64,000 bases of DNA from Botryococcus braunii (taxonomy: Eukaryota > Chlorophyta > Trebouxiophyceae), in the NCBI GenBank assembly GCA_002005505.1, contig KV908350.1, forward strand, positions 120,001 through 184,000. The letters are read 5' to 3'. Positions 41,414 to 52,455 of this stretch are shown here, one piece after another. Below the pieces are notes generated by a model, which did no database searches, had not been told where the DNA came from, and saw only the letters and a program-made list of their open reading frames with translations. The stretch's first letter is position 1. Each line of letters opens with the position of its first letter. A program made the translations under genes and the position numbers.

Positions 41414-44400
41414 CTAGATCCAGTGAACTGGGATGACTTTCTTTCCTCTGGGTCTTTCAGTGTACTCAAAGCACTCATGAGCATCGAGAGAGTTCTTCTC
41501 CTCAATCATGGCTTGTTCCCAAAACACCCACTGATCAGACATTCGTGCCTCACGATAGTTACTTGGTACAGGAATCTTGCTAAATCTCACTCCTGCAGGA
41601 CTAGCAAGGCAAGCACGTAGAAAAGCAATACTGGCAGGTTCACTGGCATCCCCTCCTGAATCCGCGGTACGGAACACACATGAAGGCATCTCCCCACTGG
41701 GTTCTGCCCCATCTTGCTCATGCAAAATGTCTCTAACAATCCTAGCAGATCCTGCCCATGGATTATCTGAGCTCTGCCTTGTGGCAGATGGCAGATTATC
41801 AAAGAATGCAACCTTGCCTCTGGATCTCATCTGACCCACTACTCTCCGTGCTTCCTGACTCCCGCTCTCATCTTCTCTCACAGCAGCAACAGTTATCATC
41901 TCTTCATGTTCACATACCATCTCAGAGTGGTCCACTGCGTCATGCACATTGCTAACTCGAAGTCGAGTTTCACGATCAGATTCACATTTTGCATTAACAA
42001 GCCTCCCTACAGCCTCATCACGTACATGCATAGCAACAGCATTGTCATCGCTACACTGATCAACAGCACTTGAATCACCCTCCACTGCAGAGTCAGTGTC
42101 AACTCCAGTACCCCTCCCAGTACATTCTGCTTCTCCTGCTTCCCCTACGTCTCCTGCTTCCCCTGGTTCCCTGGACGTTGTAATCCCCCCTTCTTCTGTA
42201 CTGGTGTCATCACGTACAGTGACGGTGGTAGGAGCTTCATCAGCAGCTTCGATCCCAGCCTGCTCTGTGATGTCACCAGACTTGGGTTGCTCTTTACGAG
42301 CATTTCGTTGCTGCAGACGCTCTGCACGTGTCAAAGCTCCAGGCTGCAGCTGGAAACGTGCCGTACCACCAGGCCAGGGGAATGCGCCCGGGGTGCGTGA
42401 AGTTGGAGACTTGGCCAGTGGTACTGCCATGAGTCTCAGTCGGGATATGGTGCGAATCCCTCCACTGGTGGTTGGTGCAGAGGTCCCATGCCTGGTAGCA
42501 GCATGCATGCGCCTGGGCACCTCACTGACTCCAGGTGATTGGCTTGAGGATGCTGGACTGGGCGCAGTAGAACCAGGAGACCCCACTGGGGATGGCGCAA
42601 CGGGGGCGCAGGGTGCAGTGAGGTTGGGGTGCCTAGTGCGCGCAGGGGGTGCACAAGGTGCGCGGGGTGCAGTGGGGTCTGGATGCAGTCGGGCAGTTTG
42701 AGGGCGAGCTGGGGAGGGTTCATCGTCCTCGCTACTGTTGTCCTCCATGGGAATTGTTGCCTCAGTGGATGCAGGGGTCTCCAATTCCACAGGATTCAGG
42801 TCCTGGTCCAGGCTGGGTCCCGGTTGGGGTGAGGCTGGGTCCGGATCCAGGCTAGATCCAGGCTGGGTTGCAGATACAGGACCGGGCCCAGCAGCTTGCA
42901 GCCCAATGGCAGACGCACCACTCTGGCTCTCCACAAAATGTACACTCGGAGACACCACTGTCCTACCAGGCAGTCGGACCTTGTACCCCTTGGTGTGTGG
43001 ACAGTATCCCACAAACATACCTGCCTCAGACTGTGCACCCAAAGATGACACCTGGTGTTTGGCATGTTTCACGTATGCCAAACAGCCCCACTTGCGCAAA
43101 TGGGACAGATCAGGGACAGAGCCAGTGAACATTTCAAATGGGGTTTTCTCCTGACCAGAGACTGGCATCACATTATGTAAATATGCAGCAGTAAGCATTG
43201 CATCCACCCAAAGACTCTCATCTGCCTGAACACCCAACAGCAATGTTCTGGCCTTCTCTTTCAATGTTCGATTCATTCTCTCAGCAACTCCATTCTGCTG
43301 TGGAGTATACGCGGCAGAGGTCTCAGTGTGAATGCCATTCTCTGTACAGAACCCATGAAACGTTTTATTCAAGAACTCTGTGCCCCTGTCAGTCCTAACC
43401 GCCTTAACCTTGGATTCTGTCTGTCTCTCCCAGTATGTAATAGTGTCTGTCAAATGAGATGCAATGGTAGCCTTGCTAGTGACTGGTAACACTGAAACGA
43501 AATTAGACAACTCATCCACTACTGTGACAGAAAACTTTTCCCCTTCAACGCCAGGAGTTGACATGGCACCAACCGTATCCGCATGTATTCGATGCAGTAC
43601 TCGATGCGGCTCATGTGAACTTGGCTTGAAAGATGGTTTACACTGCTTTCCCCGAACACAAGGGTCACAGTGAGTATCGCACTTTGAACAAGGAAGAAGG
43701 GACACAGGTATCTTAGTACACAACTCCTCCCTGCTCAAACGCTCTGTGGCTGTCTTCCCAGGATGCCCTAACCTCTCATGCCAAAGTTTTCGCAACTTGC
43801 AGTTATGTGCAGGTTTGTGCGCAGCATGATGTGCAGACATAGGGTTCACACACACTTGACAAGCCACCTGATATTTGGTGGGATATATTCCCCTCAGAAC
43901 ATACAACCCATATCTTTCTACAATGCTGCACTCCCAACCCATGGGTCCCACCAGACTGCTGTAGGTCCCATTCTCACGTGGAACAAATTGAATACCATCC
44001 CTTACCCCAGCTGATACAGACAAGAGATTTGTGCTGGCCTGTGGAACACATTGTACATTATGGAGCCACAGTAACTGCCCTTCTGCATTCACCAGACACA
44101 CACTCCCACTAGCAATGATGGAACCATGAGACTCTGATGTAGCCAACTGCAGTTGACGTGGTTCTGTGTACACCGTGGGGTTCTGCAATACACCAAAGTC
44201 ATTAACCAGGTGGACAGTAGCCCCAGAGTCCACAAGCCATTCCTCGCACGAGTGCCCTATCCCACCACTTTGTAATACATTAAACGTCACACTGGGCAGT
44301 GAGATAGGAACGGCTTCTGCGTTTTTAGGACATGGAACATGGGCACTGTTGGATGCAGAGGGAACACTTGGCAGTGAATGCTTACTTCTGTCGCCAGCTT

Positions 44401-45277
44401 GCTCCTCTCCAGTACCCTTTTTCCATTTTGTGCACTCCTTGCTGATGTGTCCACGGCTCCCACACTCCCAGCACCTGACTTTTCGTGACCTCTTTCTGTC
44501 TTGCTCTGACTGGTCTGCCTCAGGGTCCTGGGACTTTGGGAGGACTGCCGCTGCCTTGGGAAGAGGTCGAGGGAGCTGGTCATTGAAGCCAGCACCATAG
44601 GCATGGCTCTGCAGGATTTTTACCACATCTTCTGAGGAGCGCCCGCAACAATGCCCATAGAGTGCTCCTTTGAACTGTGCTAGCTCAGTGGGGAGACAAT
44701 CCACAATAGCATTAGTGACATCTTCGGGGTCAATGGAGTGGGAGTTGTCCAGGAGGTTCTGGAAAAGTATGAATTTTTTCATGACAAATGTCTCGAACGT
44801 CTCCTCCCTGGTCATGTGCTCTGTTTTGAGTGTGTGTAGCCACTGGCGGTTAACAGACTTGTTGTGTCCTCCAGTGAACTTATTGGCTATGTATAACAGG
44901 GCATCAAAGGCAGAGGGCTTCATTGTCAACATAGGACTCCACTCCACTGGGACACTGCCAGTGATCAGCATCATGGCAGCAGCATTTGCTCTCGTGAAAG
45001 GAAGGGGTTTCTGAAAGGCCTCCGTGCACTCCTTGTGAATAGCTGCAGTGGTCAGATCATAAAGCCAGGACTTGAAATTCCACCCATCCTTTAATAAGGG
45101 ATGGGCTACCTTAACATTTGTTGTTGATGGCTTTGTTGTGTCCTCGTGCAGTAAGGCTGTCAGTATCGAAACCACTGGGAGTGCTGTCTTCTCCTGTTCT
45201 GTGGATTGACCACCCAGACTTACAGGAGGCTGTTGGTTCAGCTGGTCCATTGGAGATGATTCCGCAGACTGGGTCAT
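41414..45277 (-). CDS. Copia-A2 gag-protease-integrase ORF
   Basis: Minus-strand frame from ATG 45275-45277 to a premature TAG. Gag, zinc knuckle CWECGSRGHISKEC, protease WLVDSGATVHLV, LWHERLGHPGKTATE with CSKCDTHCDPC, and integrase core with HADTVGAMS, DRGTEF and TPQQNGVAERMNRTL. A long Pro/Ser/Asp-rich linker of roughly 400 residues follows, then the first RT block (KKVIPVHWI). The stop falls where the next residue is normally aromatic. The frame is otherwise intact and nearly identical to A1 over their shared part. Confidence 0.9.
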   Translation of the reverse strand: MTQSAESSPMDQLNQQPPVSLGGQSTEQEKTALPVVSILTALLHEDTTKPSTTNVKVAHPLLKDGWNFKSWLYDLTTAAIHKECTEAFQKPLPFTRANAAAMMLITGSVPVEWSPMLTMKPSAFDALLYIANKFTGGHNKSVNRQWLHTLKTEHMTREETFETFVMKKFILFQNLLDNSHSIDPEDVTNAIVDCLPTELAQFKGALYGHCCGRSSEDVVKILQSHAYGAGFNDQLPRPLPKAAAVLPKSQDPEADQSEQDRKRSRKVRCWECGSRGHISKECTKWKKGTGEEQAGDRSKHSLPSVPSASNSAHVPCPKNAEAVPISLPSVTFNVLQSGGIGHSCEEWLVDSGATVHLVNDFGVLQNPTVYTEPRQLQLATSESHGSIIASGSVCLVNAEGQLLWLHNVQCVPQASTNLLSVSAGVRDGIQFVPRENGTYSSLVGPMGWECSIVERYGLYVLRGIYPTKYQVACQVCVNPMSAHHAAHKPAHNCKLRKLWHERLGHPGKTATERLSREELCTKIPVSLLPCSKCDTHCDPCVRGKQCKPSFKPSSHEPHRVLHRIHADTVGAMSTPGVEGEKFSVTVVDELSNFVSVLPVTSKATIASHLTDTITYWERQTESKVKAVRTDRGTEFLNKTFHGFCTENGIHTETSAAYTPQQNGVAERMNRTLKEKARTLLLGVQADESLWVDAMLTAAYLHNVMPVSGQEKTPFEMFTGSVPDLSHLRKWGCLAYVKHAKHQVSSLGAQSEAGMFVGYCPHTKGYKVRLPGRTVVSPSVHFVESQSGASAIGLQAAGPGPVSATQPGSSLDPDPASPQPGPSLDQDLNPVELETPASTEATIPMEDNSSEDDEPSPARPQTARLHPDPTAPRAPCAPPARTRHPNLTAPCAPVAPSPVGSPGSTAPSPASSSQSPGVSEVPRRMHAATRHGTSAPTTSGGIRTISRLRLMAVPLAKSPTSRTPGAFPWPGGTARFQLQPGALTRAERLQQRNARKEQPKSGDITEQAGIEAADEAPTTVTVRDDTSTEEGGITTSREPGEAGDVGEAGEAECTGRGTGVDTDSAVEGDSSAVDQCSDDNAVAMHVRDEAVGRLVNAKCESDRETRLRVSNVHDAVDHSEMVCEHEEMITVAAVREDESGSQEARRVVGQMRSRGKVAFFDNLPSATRQSSDNPWAGSARIVRDILHEQDGAEPSGEMPSCVFRTADSGGDASEPASIAFLRACLASPAGVRFSKIPVPSNYREARMSDQWVFWEQAMIEEKNSLDAHECFEYTERPRGKKVIPVHWI

Positions 45278-45428
45278 TGTGTGAAAGGTTATGGGTTTCT
45301 GCAAGTCTGGGTCACTTTGCAGATATGAATCGTTCTGGATATGACGTGCAGCAGGTATTCAAGGCGGACTCCTCGTACTCTGCAACCTTGGCTTCGGCGT
45401 AGCTCGATGGGCAGGTGGGCCCATAACC

Positions 45429-46729
45429 TGTAAAAGGTTATGGGCAGAGAGAACACCTGTAAGTCCGCAAAAGGATTTGTCAATGCACTGTAGAGGTTTC
45501 GTCAGTCAGACCTCGACACACCCTTTGCGCGCGACTGATACAGGTTCGACAGGAGCGCCTTCCCTTGCGGCAACCAAAAAGCAAGTGCGACTGTCTCAAA
45601 GACAAATCAAATATGCAATAGCAAGCTTCAACTTGTAGCAAACAGACAGGACTTCCATTCCGTGGCACAGGATTCGGCCAACCAACCAATGACCACCCAG
45701 ACTTACAGTATGACCACCCAGACTTACAGGAGGCTGTTGGTTCAGCTGGTCCATTGGAGATGATTCCGCAGACTGGGTCATTGTGTGAAAGGTTATGGGT
45801 TTCTGCAAGTCTGGGTCACTTTGCAGATATGAATCGTTCTGGATATGACGTGCAGCAGGTATTCAAGGCGGACTCCTCGTACTCTGCAACCTTGGCTTCG
45901 GCGTAGCTCGATGGGCAGGTGGGCCCATAACCTGTAAAAGGTTATGGGCAGAGAGAACACCTGTAAGTCCGCAAAAGGATTTGTCAATGCACTGTAGAGG
46001 TTTCGTCAGTCAGACCTCGACACACCCTTTGCGCGCGACTGATACAGGTTCGACAGGAGCGCCTTCCCCTCCGGCAACCAAAAAGCAAGTGCGACTGTCT
46101 CAAAGACAAATCAAATATGCAATAGCAAGCTTCAACTTGTAGCAAACAGACAGGACTTCCATTCCGTGGCACAGGATTCGGCCAACCAACCAATGACGAG
46201 TCTGTCGCCTCCAGCAGTTAAATACCTGACCGTGTTTGGCGCCCAAGGGACTCGATAAAAGAAAGCTTCTCATTCCAAAAGGTCCCTAATTGGTAATCCA
46301 ATACGGATGTTGTGTCCTAGACAAAATACCTAAAGGTCCCATTTTCTGTACCTAATTAAACACACTGATGTGGCCGCCTAAGAATTAGTTTGAATGACCT
46401 CGAAGACGTATTCGAGGTCCCAAAAACAAGTTCCACTGAGTGCCACGATGCTGTGTGAGTCAATGCAAAGTTATCCAAACCTCTATGTGAAGTTACGTGA
46501 GGAAGACTGAGGTCTGTCAAGGAATTATGTCGCTTCACAGCCAAGTTCCTAGGACTAGCTGGAAGAAGTATGCAGTAGTTTGCACCTAAGGCCCAACAGT
46601 GTTGTGCCGTCCAGGGCAGCCTGGCATGCACGACTGTTTTGCCTAGGATGAGTCAGAAGAATACCTCTGAATAAGTCCAACAGTAATGCTCCCTAAGTAA
46701 TTACCTAATCTAGGTCATTACCTATAACA
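45429..46729 (-). repeat. Copia-A2 5' LTR with a 504-bp tandem duplication
   Basis: The true LTR is about 797 bp (45933-46729). A 504-bp unit made of the gag start, leader, primer site and U5 end is present twice in tandem (about 45205-45708 and 45709-46212). The U5 end therefore appears at 45429 and again at 45933. Contains a TATA-like box (46218-46224, minus strand) and a one-mismatch version of the 24-bp palindrome at 46396-46419. Confidence 0.85.
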
Positions 46730-46844
46730 GTATGACACAATCAGTCATGTACTTGTGAGTTCAGGTTTTACTATCTCAGATGCTGATCCATCTCTATTCA
46801 TCCTGAAAAAGTCAGAGGGGTCTGTAGTCTATCTTCTGCTGTAT

Positions 46845-47012
46845 TGTAGCGCGCGGCAGGCAGACTCCGCCAGGGTTAGCCCCGTCGGATGCCAAGCGGT
46901 ACATTAGGCCAGGCGTAGCCTCTTTAGGCTTCGCGCTAGCACATACGGTGTGGCGCTCGGGCCACACTGGCACTTTCGTCGGTGCAGGGCCATCCTTTCC
47001 AAGAATATTACA
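46845..47012 (+). repeat. Gypsy-E 5' LTR
   Basis: 168 bp, TGTAGCGCGCGG to AATATTACA. Confidence 0.95.
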
Positions 47013-48294
47013 TTTTGGTGGCCCATATCCAAGTCGGTGGATTTGCGATGTTGGTTGTTGATCCTGTTTGACGCTTAAGTGTGTCTTGCGGATGGTGTCG
47101 ATGCTTCAGTGTGTCTTCGTTGTTGCCTGTCGTTCTATTTGGGTTGTTTCCCACTAGATCGAAGGATCAACAACATCTTGGTATCTAGTTCATGGACTTT
47201 GGTTGGGAGAATCCATTCTTCGCACCCATATAAGTTCCGATGACGGGGATGGTTGTGGCCTGCGAGGGTCGACGCCGCGCTTGGTGTGTGGATCCAAGCC
47301 AGAAAGTACGGATTTTTTCTGTAATCTTTCTAATGGCGTTTGGCTCCGTCGTCTCCGTGGGGACGGTGGGGGAGGAAGATGGCACTTCACGATAGTGAGT
47401 GTACGCTTCCCCTCATTTGGTGTACTTTGGGTTGCTAACCCTTTGCAAATGTTATCAACTTGCATTGCCTTGATGAAACTTTGGTGTTTCGAGCATATCG
47501 TTGGGATTTCGGTGGTAAAGTGTCAACTTTTCCGGATGCCGATCCTACACGGATATTACACGGATATGACGCGGTCTTGCTTTGTTGATTGACACCGAGT
47601 AGCATGGAACTGAAAAGCTTTCTCTTTTGAAAGGCTGTTTAGTGCTCGGCTGGATTTGTGGCATCTTGTTGATTGAACACAAACTTTGCGTGGATGGTCG
47701 ATTTGGTTCGGGGTTCCACGGCAATCGGGTTCTTCAATTAAGATTTTGTGCATTTATGGGGCTTTGGGAGCTGCCATAAATGTGGTTGAGCTTTACGTGG
47801 GGGTTTGGCTTCCATCATTGCCTCATGAAAGATTTGTCCTCTTGGGCTAGTCTGAAACCCGCTCTGCTTCACCTCACTATGCAAGTTGCCGGTGTGGCGT
47901 GCAATGAGCGATGTGGCGGGGGTGGTGAAGCTACCACATATGCTGAATCTTTGTAGGCGATGTGCTCAGGTGTCTCCAAGGAAAAGGAGAAGGTGGCTGA
48001 ACGCGAGGAAGGGGAAATTCCTCGGGACCGGGGGACAAAGCATCCTGCCAGCAACCACCTCCTACAGGAGGCATACGGCACTTGGCCAAGCTTCAAAAGA
48101 AGCATGGCCTAAGCCTGGACATGCGGGAGGCAACATGCAAGCTGGCTCGGGGAGTTTGCTTCAGATGCAACCCAGACCACTTTGTATTCGACTGCCCCGG
48201 CAAGAGGCCAAGAAGGGGTCTTCTGGCAAGAAGACAAGCCCGGGCACGGGACCTTCTTATGCTTGAAGGTGTGGGCCTTCGCTTGGCGATGTAA
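47013..48294 (+). pseudogene. Gypsy-E leader and decayed Gag
   Basis: No full gag ORF exists. Around 47975-48108 a basic helical stretch (KEKEKVAEREEG) is open. The frame ending at 48294 holds a zinc-knuckle-like CFRCNPDHFVFDC, with three rather than four residues before His. The frame of the knuckle is the same as pol but is stopped by TAA at 48292. The 930 bases after the LTR show no capsid signature. Either gag is degraded or this lineage has an atypical small one. Confidence 0.5.
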
Positions 48295-48318
48295 GCCTTG
48301 CATGTTTGACGTCTATTC

Positions 48319-51300
48319 ATGCATTTGCTTGTCAAGAAGCCGTGTCACAGCTTGGTGTTTCCTGCCGAGGTGCAGGGGAGCAAGGCCACGGCGATGCTGG
48401 ACTCGGGAGCTTCTTGCAATGTGGTCAGTGCAGACTTTGCTAAAGCCCTTCACTTGGAGATTGTGCCGCCGAAGGGGGATTCTTTAAGCATTAAGTTGGC
48501 TGACGGGAGAACTGTAAACCACATCGGATGTGCTGTCTTAGACAATGTCATCCAGGGGGTACAGTTTGCTAAGGTGTCGTGTCTTGTGCTAGACTTTGCC
48601 ATGGATTGGAATGTGCTGTTGGGGACTCCCTGGTTAAAGACATTCCGTGCAAATCTCATGTTTGAAGAGGACACCGTTAGGGGGTATACAAGAAAGAACA
48701 AGCCGTTCGTTTTGCGTTGCCCGCCTAAGGAGGAGAGGCCTTTGAAGGGTTCAGAAGTGGAGGATGTGCCTAGATTGGTTTTGTCTGCAGTGCAGGCTAG
48801 AAGGTTAAGCAGGAAGGGCTGCCAGTCCTTTCTGGCAATTGTAACCGATCTATCTACCGATCCGAATGTCTCCATTCCTTCTCCCAACTCTCCTGTTGTT
48901 GACATACTCAGTGAATTCCAAGATGTTTTCCCTGAAGATGTCCCGCACCTTCCGCCTGAGAGGCAAGGGGTTAGACACACTATACCCTTGAGCGATCCAC
49001 ATGCTCGTCCACCGTCTCGTCCGTTGTACCGGCTTTCACGCTGAGAGTATGATGAGGCGTTACGCCAGACAAAGCTATTGTTGGACAAAGGGTATATACA
49101 GCCGTCTACATCACCCTATGGTGCGCCCATTCTTTTTGTGCAAAAGAAGGATGGAATCCTCCGGATGGTCATTGATTACCGAGCTTTGAATCGACAGACG
49201 GTCAAGAACAGGTATCCGATGCCTCGTATCGATGAAACTCTTGATCAACTGCAGGGTTCTACAGTGTTCTCTAGTCTTGACCTCACGTCTGGCTATCACC
49301 AGATCCGGATCACAGATGAGGATATGCCAAAGACAGCTTTCAGAACACCCGCGGGGTTGTTCGAGTGGCGGGTTTTGCCATTTGGGCTGACTAATGCCCC
49401 GGCCACGTTTCAAACTGCCATGATTGCTATCTTTGCTCCTTACCTGCACAAGTTTGTGCTCGTGTACCTTGATGACATCCTCATCTACAGCAAGTCCATT
49501 GAAGAGCATAGGGAGCATCTCCGCAAAGTCCTTGAACTGTTGCGGCAGCATAAGTTGTATGCTAACCTAAAGAAGTGCTCTTTCGCCAAGGATGAGCTGG
49601 AGTACTTGGGCCATTTAGTCTCAGCAGATGGGATTAAAGTGGACCCACGTAAGGTGGCTTCAGTTGCTAATTGGAGCACACCGAAGAATGTTGGCGAGTT
49701 GCGGTCTTTCCTGGGGCTGGCAACTTACTTTCGCAAGTTTGTTCGCAATTTTGCAGCACTTGCATCGCCACTGTACAGACTCCTACGCCAAGGTGTGACC
49801 TGGGTATGGAGTGCTGGGTGTGTTCGGGCGTTTACCGAGATTAAACATGCCTTGACACATGCACCTTGCTTAGCGTATCCTGACTTCTCAAAGCCGTTTG
49901 AGGTCCATTGCGATGCGTCTTTGGCAGGGTTGGGGGCCGTGTTGTACCAGGAGGGTCGCCCAGTTGCCTACGAGAGTCGTCGCTTGACTCCCGCTGAGGT
50001 TAACTATCCTACTGGGGAGCAAGAACTTCTAGCTGTGGTGCATGCATTGACAGTCTGGAGGTGCTACCTAGAGGGGGCCCCTGAGTTTCGTGTAGTCACG
50101 GACCACAAGGCCATCACTTATTTGGACACTTTGCCTACTTTAAGTAGACGGCAAACCAGGTGGGCAGAGTTCCTTTCAAGGTTCAATTTTCGCATGGACT
50201 ATGCCCCCGGAACGTCCAATGTGGTGGCTGACGCTCTGAGTCGGCATCCGTCCGACTATGAGGCTCCTTGTCCAATCATCAATGGCGTGGTGATTGGTGG
50301 GTGTTCGCACCCGGCGCACCGTTGTCTGCCAACGCTCTCTCTTTGTGCCTTGGTTGGCACTATCCGCTCTGCGGGGGAGGGGAGTGCTGCGGCCGGGGTT
50401 GCTCTGTCTTGGAAGGACAAATTTGTCCAGGGTTATACTCAAGACCCATGGTTCCAAGATAAGCAGAATGTTGAAGGTCTGCTAGACTTTGACGGCTTCC
50501 TTCTGAGGGAGGGGAAGGCCGTGGTTCCGGATGCTTTCGGGCTGCGAGCTCACATCCTCAAGGAACTGCATGATAGCCCGTATGCTGGCCATCAAGGAGT
50601 GAAGAAAACCTTGGCCCTGGTAAGGCGCCATTATTGGTGGCCTACCATGCTTGCTGACATCGAACGTTACGTGCTAACGTGCCACTTGTGTCAGAAGAAC
50701 AAGGCTCGGAACACTTTGCCTGCGGGGTTGCTGCAACCTTTACAGTTGCCGCTGAATCCTTGGCACACGGTGACTATGGATTTCATTACCCAATTGCCTA
50801 GGACAGGCAAGGGTCATGATGCCATTTTCGTCGTAGTGGATAAGCTGACCAAGATGGTGCATCTTATGCCCACAACCACCAAGGCTACGGCTGAGCAGAC
50901 GGCTAAGCTGTACGTTGACAATGTGTGGAAGTTGCATGGTGTTCCCCAAGTGGTGGTGTCCGATAGAGATAAGCTCTTCACCAGCCACTTTGCTAGAGCT
51001 TTGTGTCAATCCATTGGGACTCGACAAGCAATGTCAACAGCCTACCATCCGCAGACGGATGGGCAGACTGAGAGAGTGAATCGAGTGCTCGAGGACATGC
51101 TACGCATGTATGTGGCCAAGTCCCAGGATGATTGGGATGAGAAGTTGGTCTGTGCAGAATTCGCGATCAATAATTGCGATCACGAGTCCACGGGGTCCTC
51201 GCCGTTTTTGCTGAACTACGGGTTTCACCCCCACCTGCCAGTCGCGATTCTCCCCAATAGACGGGTACCTGGTGCGTCTGACTTTGTTCAGGGCATGCAA

Positions 51301-51858
51301 CGCCTCATCAATGAGGCCAGGATGACCCATCGGGTGGCCACTGCGAGACAAGCGCAGTATGCCAACACCAAACGAAGGGCCGTTCAATTTGGTGTGGGGG
51401 ACTGGGTCCTCCTCTCCTCAAAGAACCTCCGTTTCAAGGTAGGCACGCCCAAGCTCCTCCCGCGTTGGGTAGGGCCGTTCCAAGTCGTGAAACGTGTGGG
51501 TACCCAAGCTTATGAGCTTGACCTCCCGGCACGATGGAGGATTCATGATGTCTTTCATGTCTCCAACCTGGAACGGTACCGGCGGGATGGTTCGATGCAA
51601 CCCCCACCACCTGCCGAGGTGCTGGAGGGGGAAGATGAATACGAGGTGGAAGCCTTAATGGACCACCGTCGTGTCAATTCACGTGGCCGTCCCAAGTATG
51701 AGTACCTTGTCCGCTGGAAGGGTTACTCGTCAGAGCATGACACCTGGGAAGAGGAACGGAATTTGACAAATGCTCCCAATGTTGTAAAGGGATACTGGGA
51801 CACAGTCAATGCACGGGCACCACGAGGCGGGGCACGCCGTCGTGGGCAGGTTGACTAG
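48319..51858 (+). CDS. Gypsy-E Pol with one in-frame TGA
   Basis: Open from 48319 to 51858 except for TGA at 49042-49044. Aspartic protease motif MLDSGASCNVVS near residue 30. RT: FRTPAG-type block, MVIDYRALNRQT, SLDLTSGYHQI, YLDDILIY. RNase H: CDASLAGLGAVLYQ. Integrase: GHQGVKKTLALV with CHLCQKNK, MDFITQLPRT, VVDKLTKMVHL, SDRDKLF, YHPQTDGQTERVNRVL. Chromodomain: EYEVEALMDHR, YLVRWKGYSSEHDTWEEE. The stop lies between protease and RT where the family usually has a short RLSxxEYDE linker, so it probably truncates the polyprotein. Readthrough cannot be excluded. Confidence 0.9.
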
Positions 51859-52287
51859 GGGAAACACAGCAGCACGAGCCTGTCAAGCTGCGTCACCGGG
51901 GGGTCGTGGTTTACCCATACGTTCGCGTGATCACAGAACGTCCCCTGACTTGGTGGCTAAGTGTCGTCCAGCCCCGGCCCCTACTATCCGCCCTGAAGCT
52001 AGCAACTTCACTGCTTCTTCATGGGAACCTGTACACGTGGAGTGTACATTTGTTCACGCCGACGACTGCCCTTTGGGCCCCGTCACTGCGGGATTCTGGT
52101 CTAGGCGTACCATAGAGATACCTCAGGCAAGTGTACACCCAGGCTGCGGTCTGGTGTCTGGAGGAGACTCGCCGGCTCAAAGTGTGATGTATAGAAGTGT
52201 GGCAGTGACCTTCTATACACCTCTGCCTGTGACTGCGGCTTGCTTTGGCAGGCCTCCCGGGAGCTCGGTCACCTAGGAGGGGGAGAA
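51859..52287 (+). other. Gypsy-E 3' non-coding region
   Basis: About 430 bases with no recognised gene, ending in the polypurine tract. Confidence 0.6.
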
Positions 52288-52455
52288 TGTAGCGCGCGGC
52301 AGGCAGACTCCGCCAGGGTTAGCCCCGTCGGATGCCAAGCGGTACATTAGGCCAGGCGTAGCCTCTTTAGGCTTCGCGCTAGCACATACGGTGTGGCGCT
52401 CGGGCCACACTGGCACTTTCGTCGGTGCAGGGCCATCCTTTCCAAGAATATTACA
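52288..52455 (+). repeat. Gypsy-E 3' LTR
   Basis: Matches the 5' copy by eye. Followed by TGTAT. Confidence 0.95.

Larger units (their letters stand above)
17174..46729 (-). mobile_element. Copia-A2 (Ty1/copia), split by nested insertions
   Basis: Minus-strand element. Left (3') LTR pieces lie at 17174-17569 and 24586-24667, internal region at 39813-45428, right (5') LTR at 45429-46729. Copia-B and Gypsy-D separate the left pieces from the body. The uninterrupted LTR sequence across the B insertion point is preserved in the right LTR near 46640-46660, confirming the reconstruction. The left LTR is truncated where it abuts A1 at 17174, so no target duplication could be found. The right end lies in a copia-F reverse transcriptase. 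Polypurine tract AAGGGGAAG precedes the left LTR (minus strand, about 39813-39822). Confidence 0.85.
46845..52455 (+). mobile_element. Gypsy-E, Ty3/gypsy chromovirus with short LTRs
   Basis: LTRs 46845-47012 and 52288-52455, only 168 bp each and identical by eye. Target duplication TGTAT at 46840-46844 and 52456-52460. Polypurine GGAGGGGGAGAA precedes the 3' LTR. A TGGTGGCCC primer site follows the 5' LTR after a few T. Total 5.6 kb. Inserted in the YVDD codon block of Copia-F. Gag is poorly preserved, pol nearly intact. Confidence 0.95.

Noticed and set aside
51809..52276. 155-codon ORF overlapping the Gypsy-E pol end
   Set aside because: Out of frame with pol and no domain. Likely chance in GC-rich sequence.
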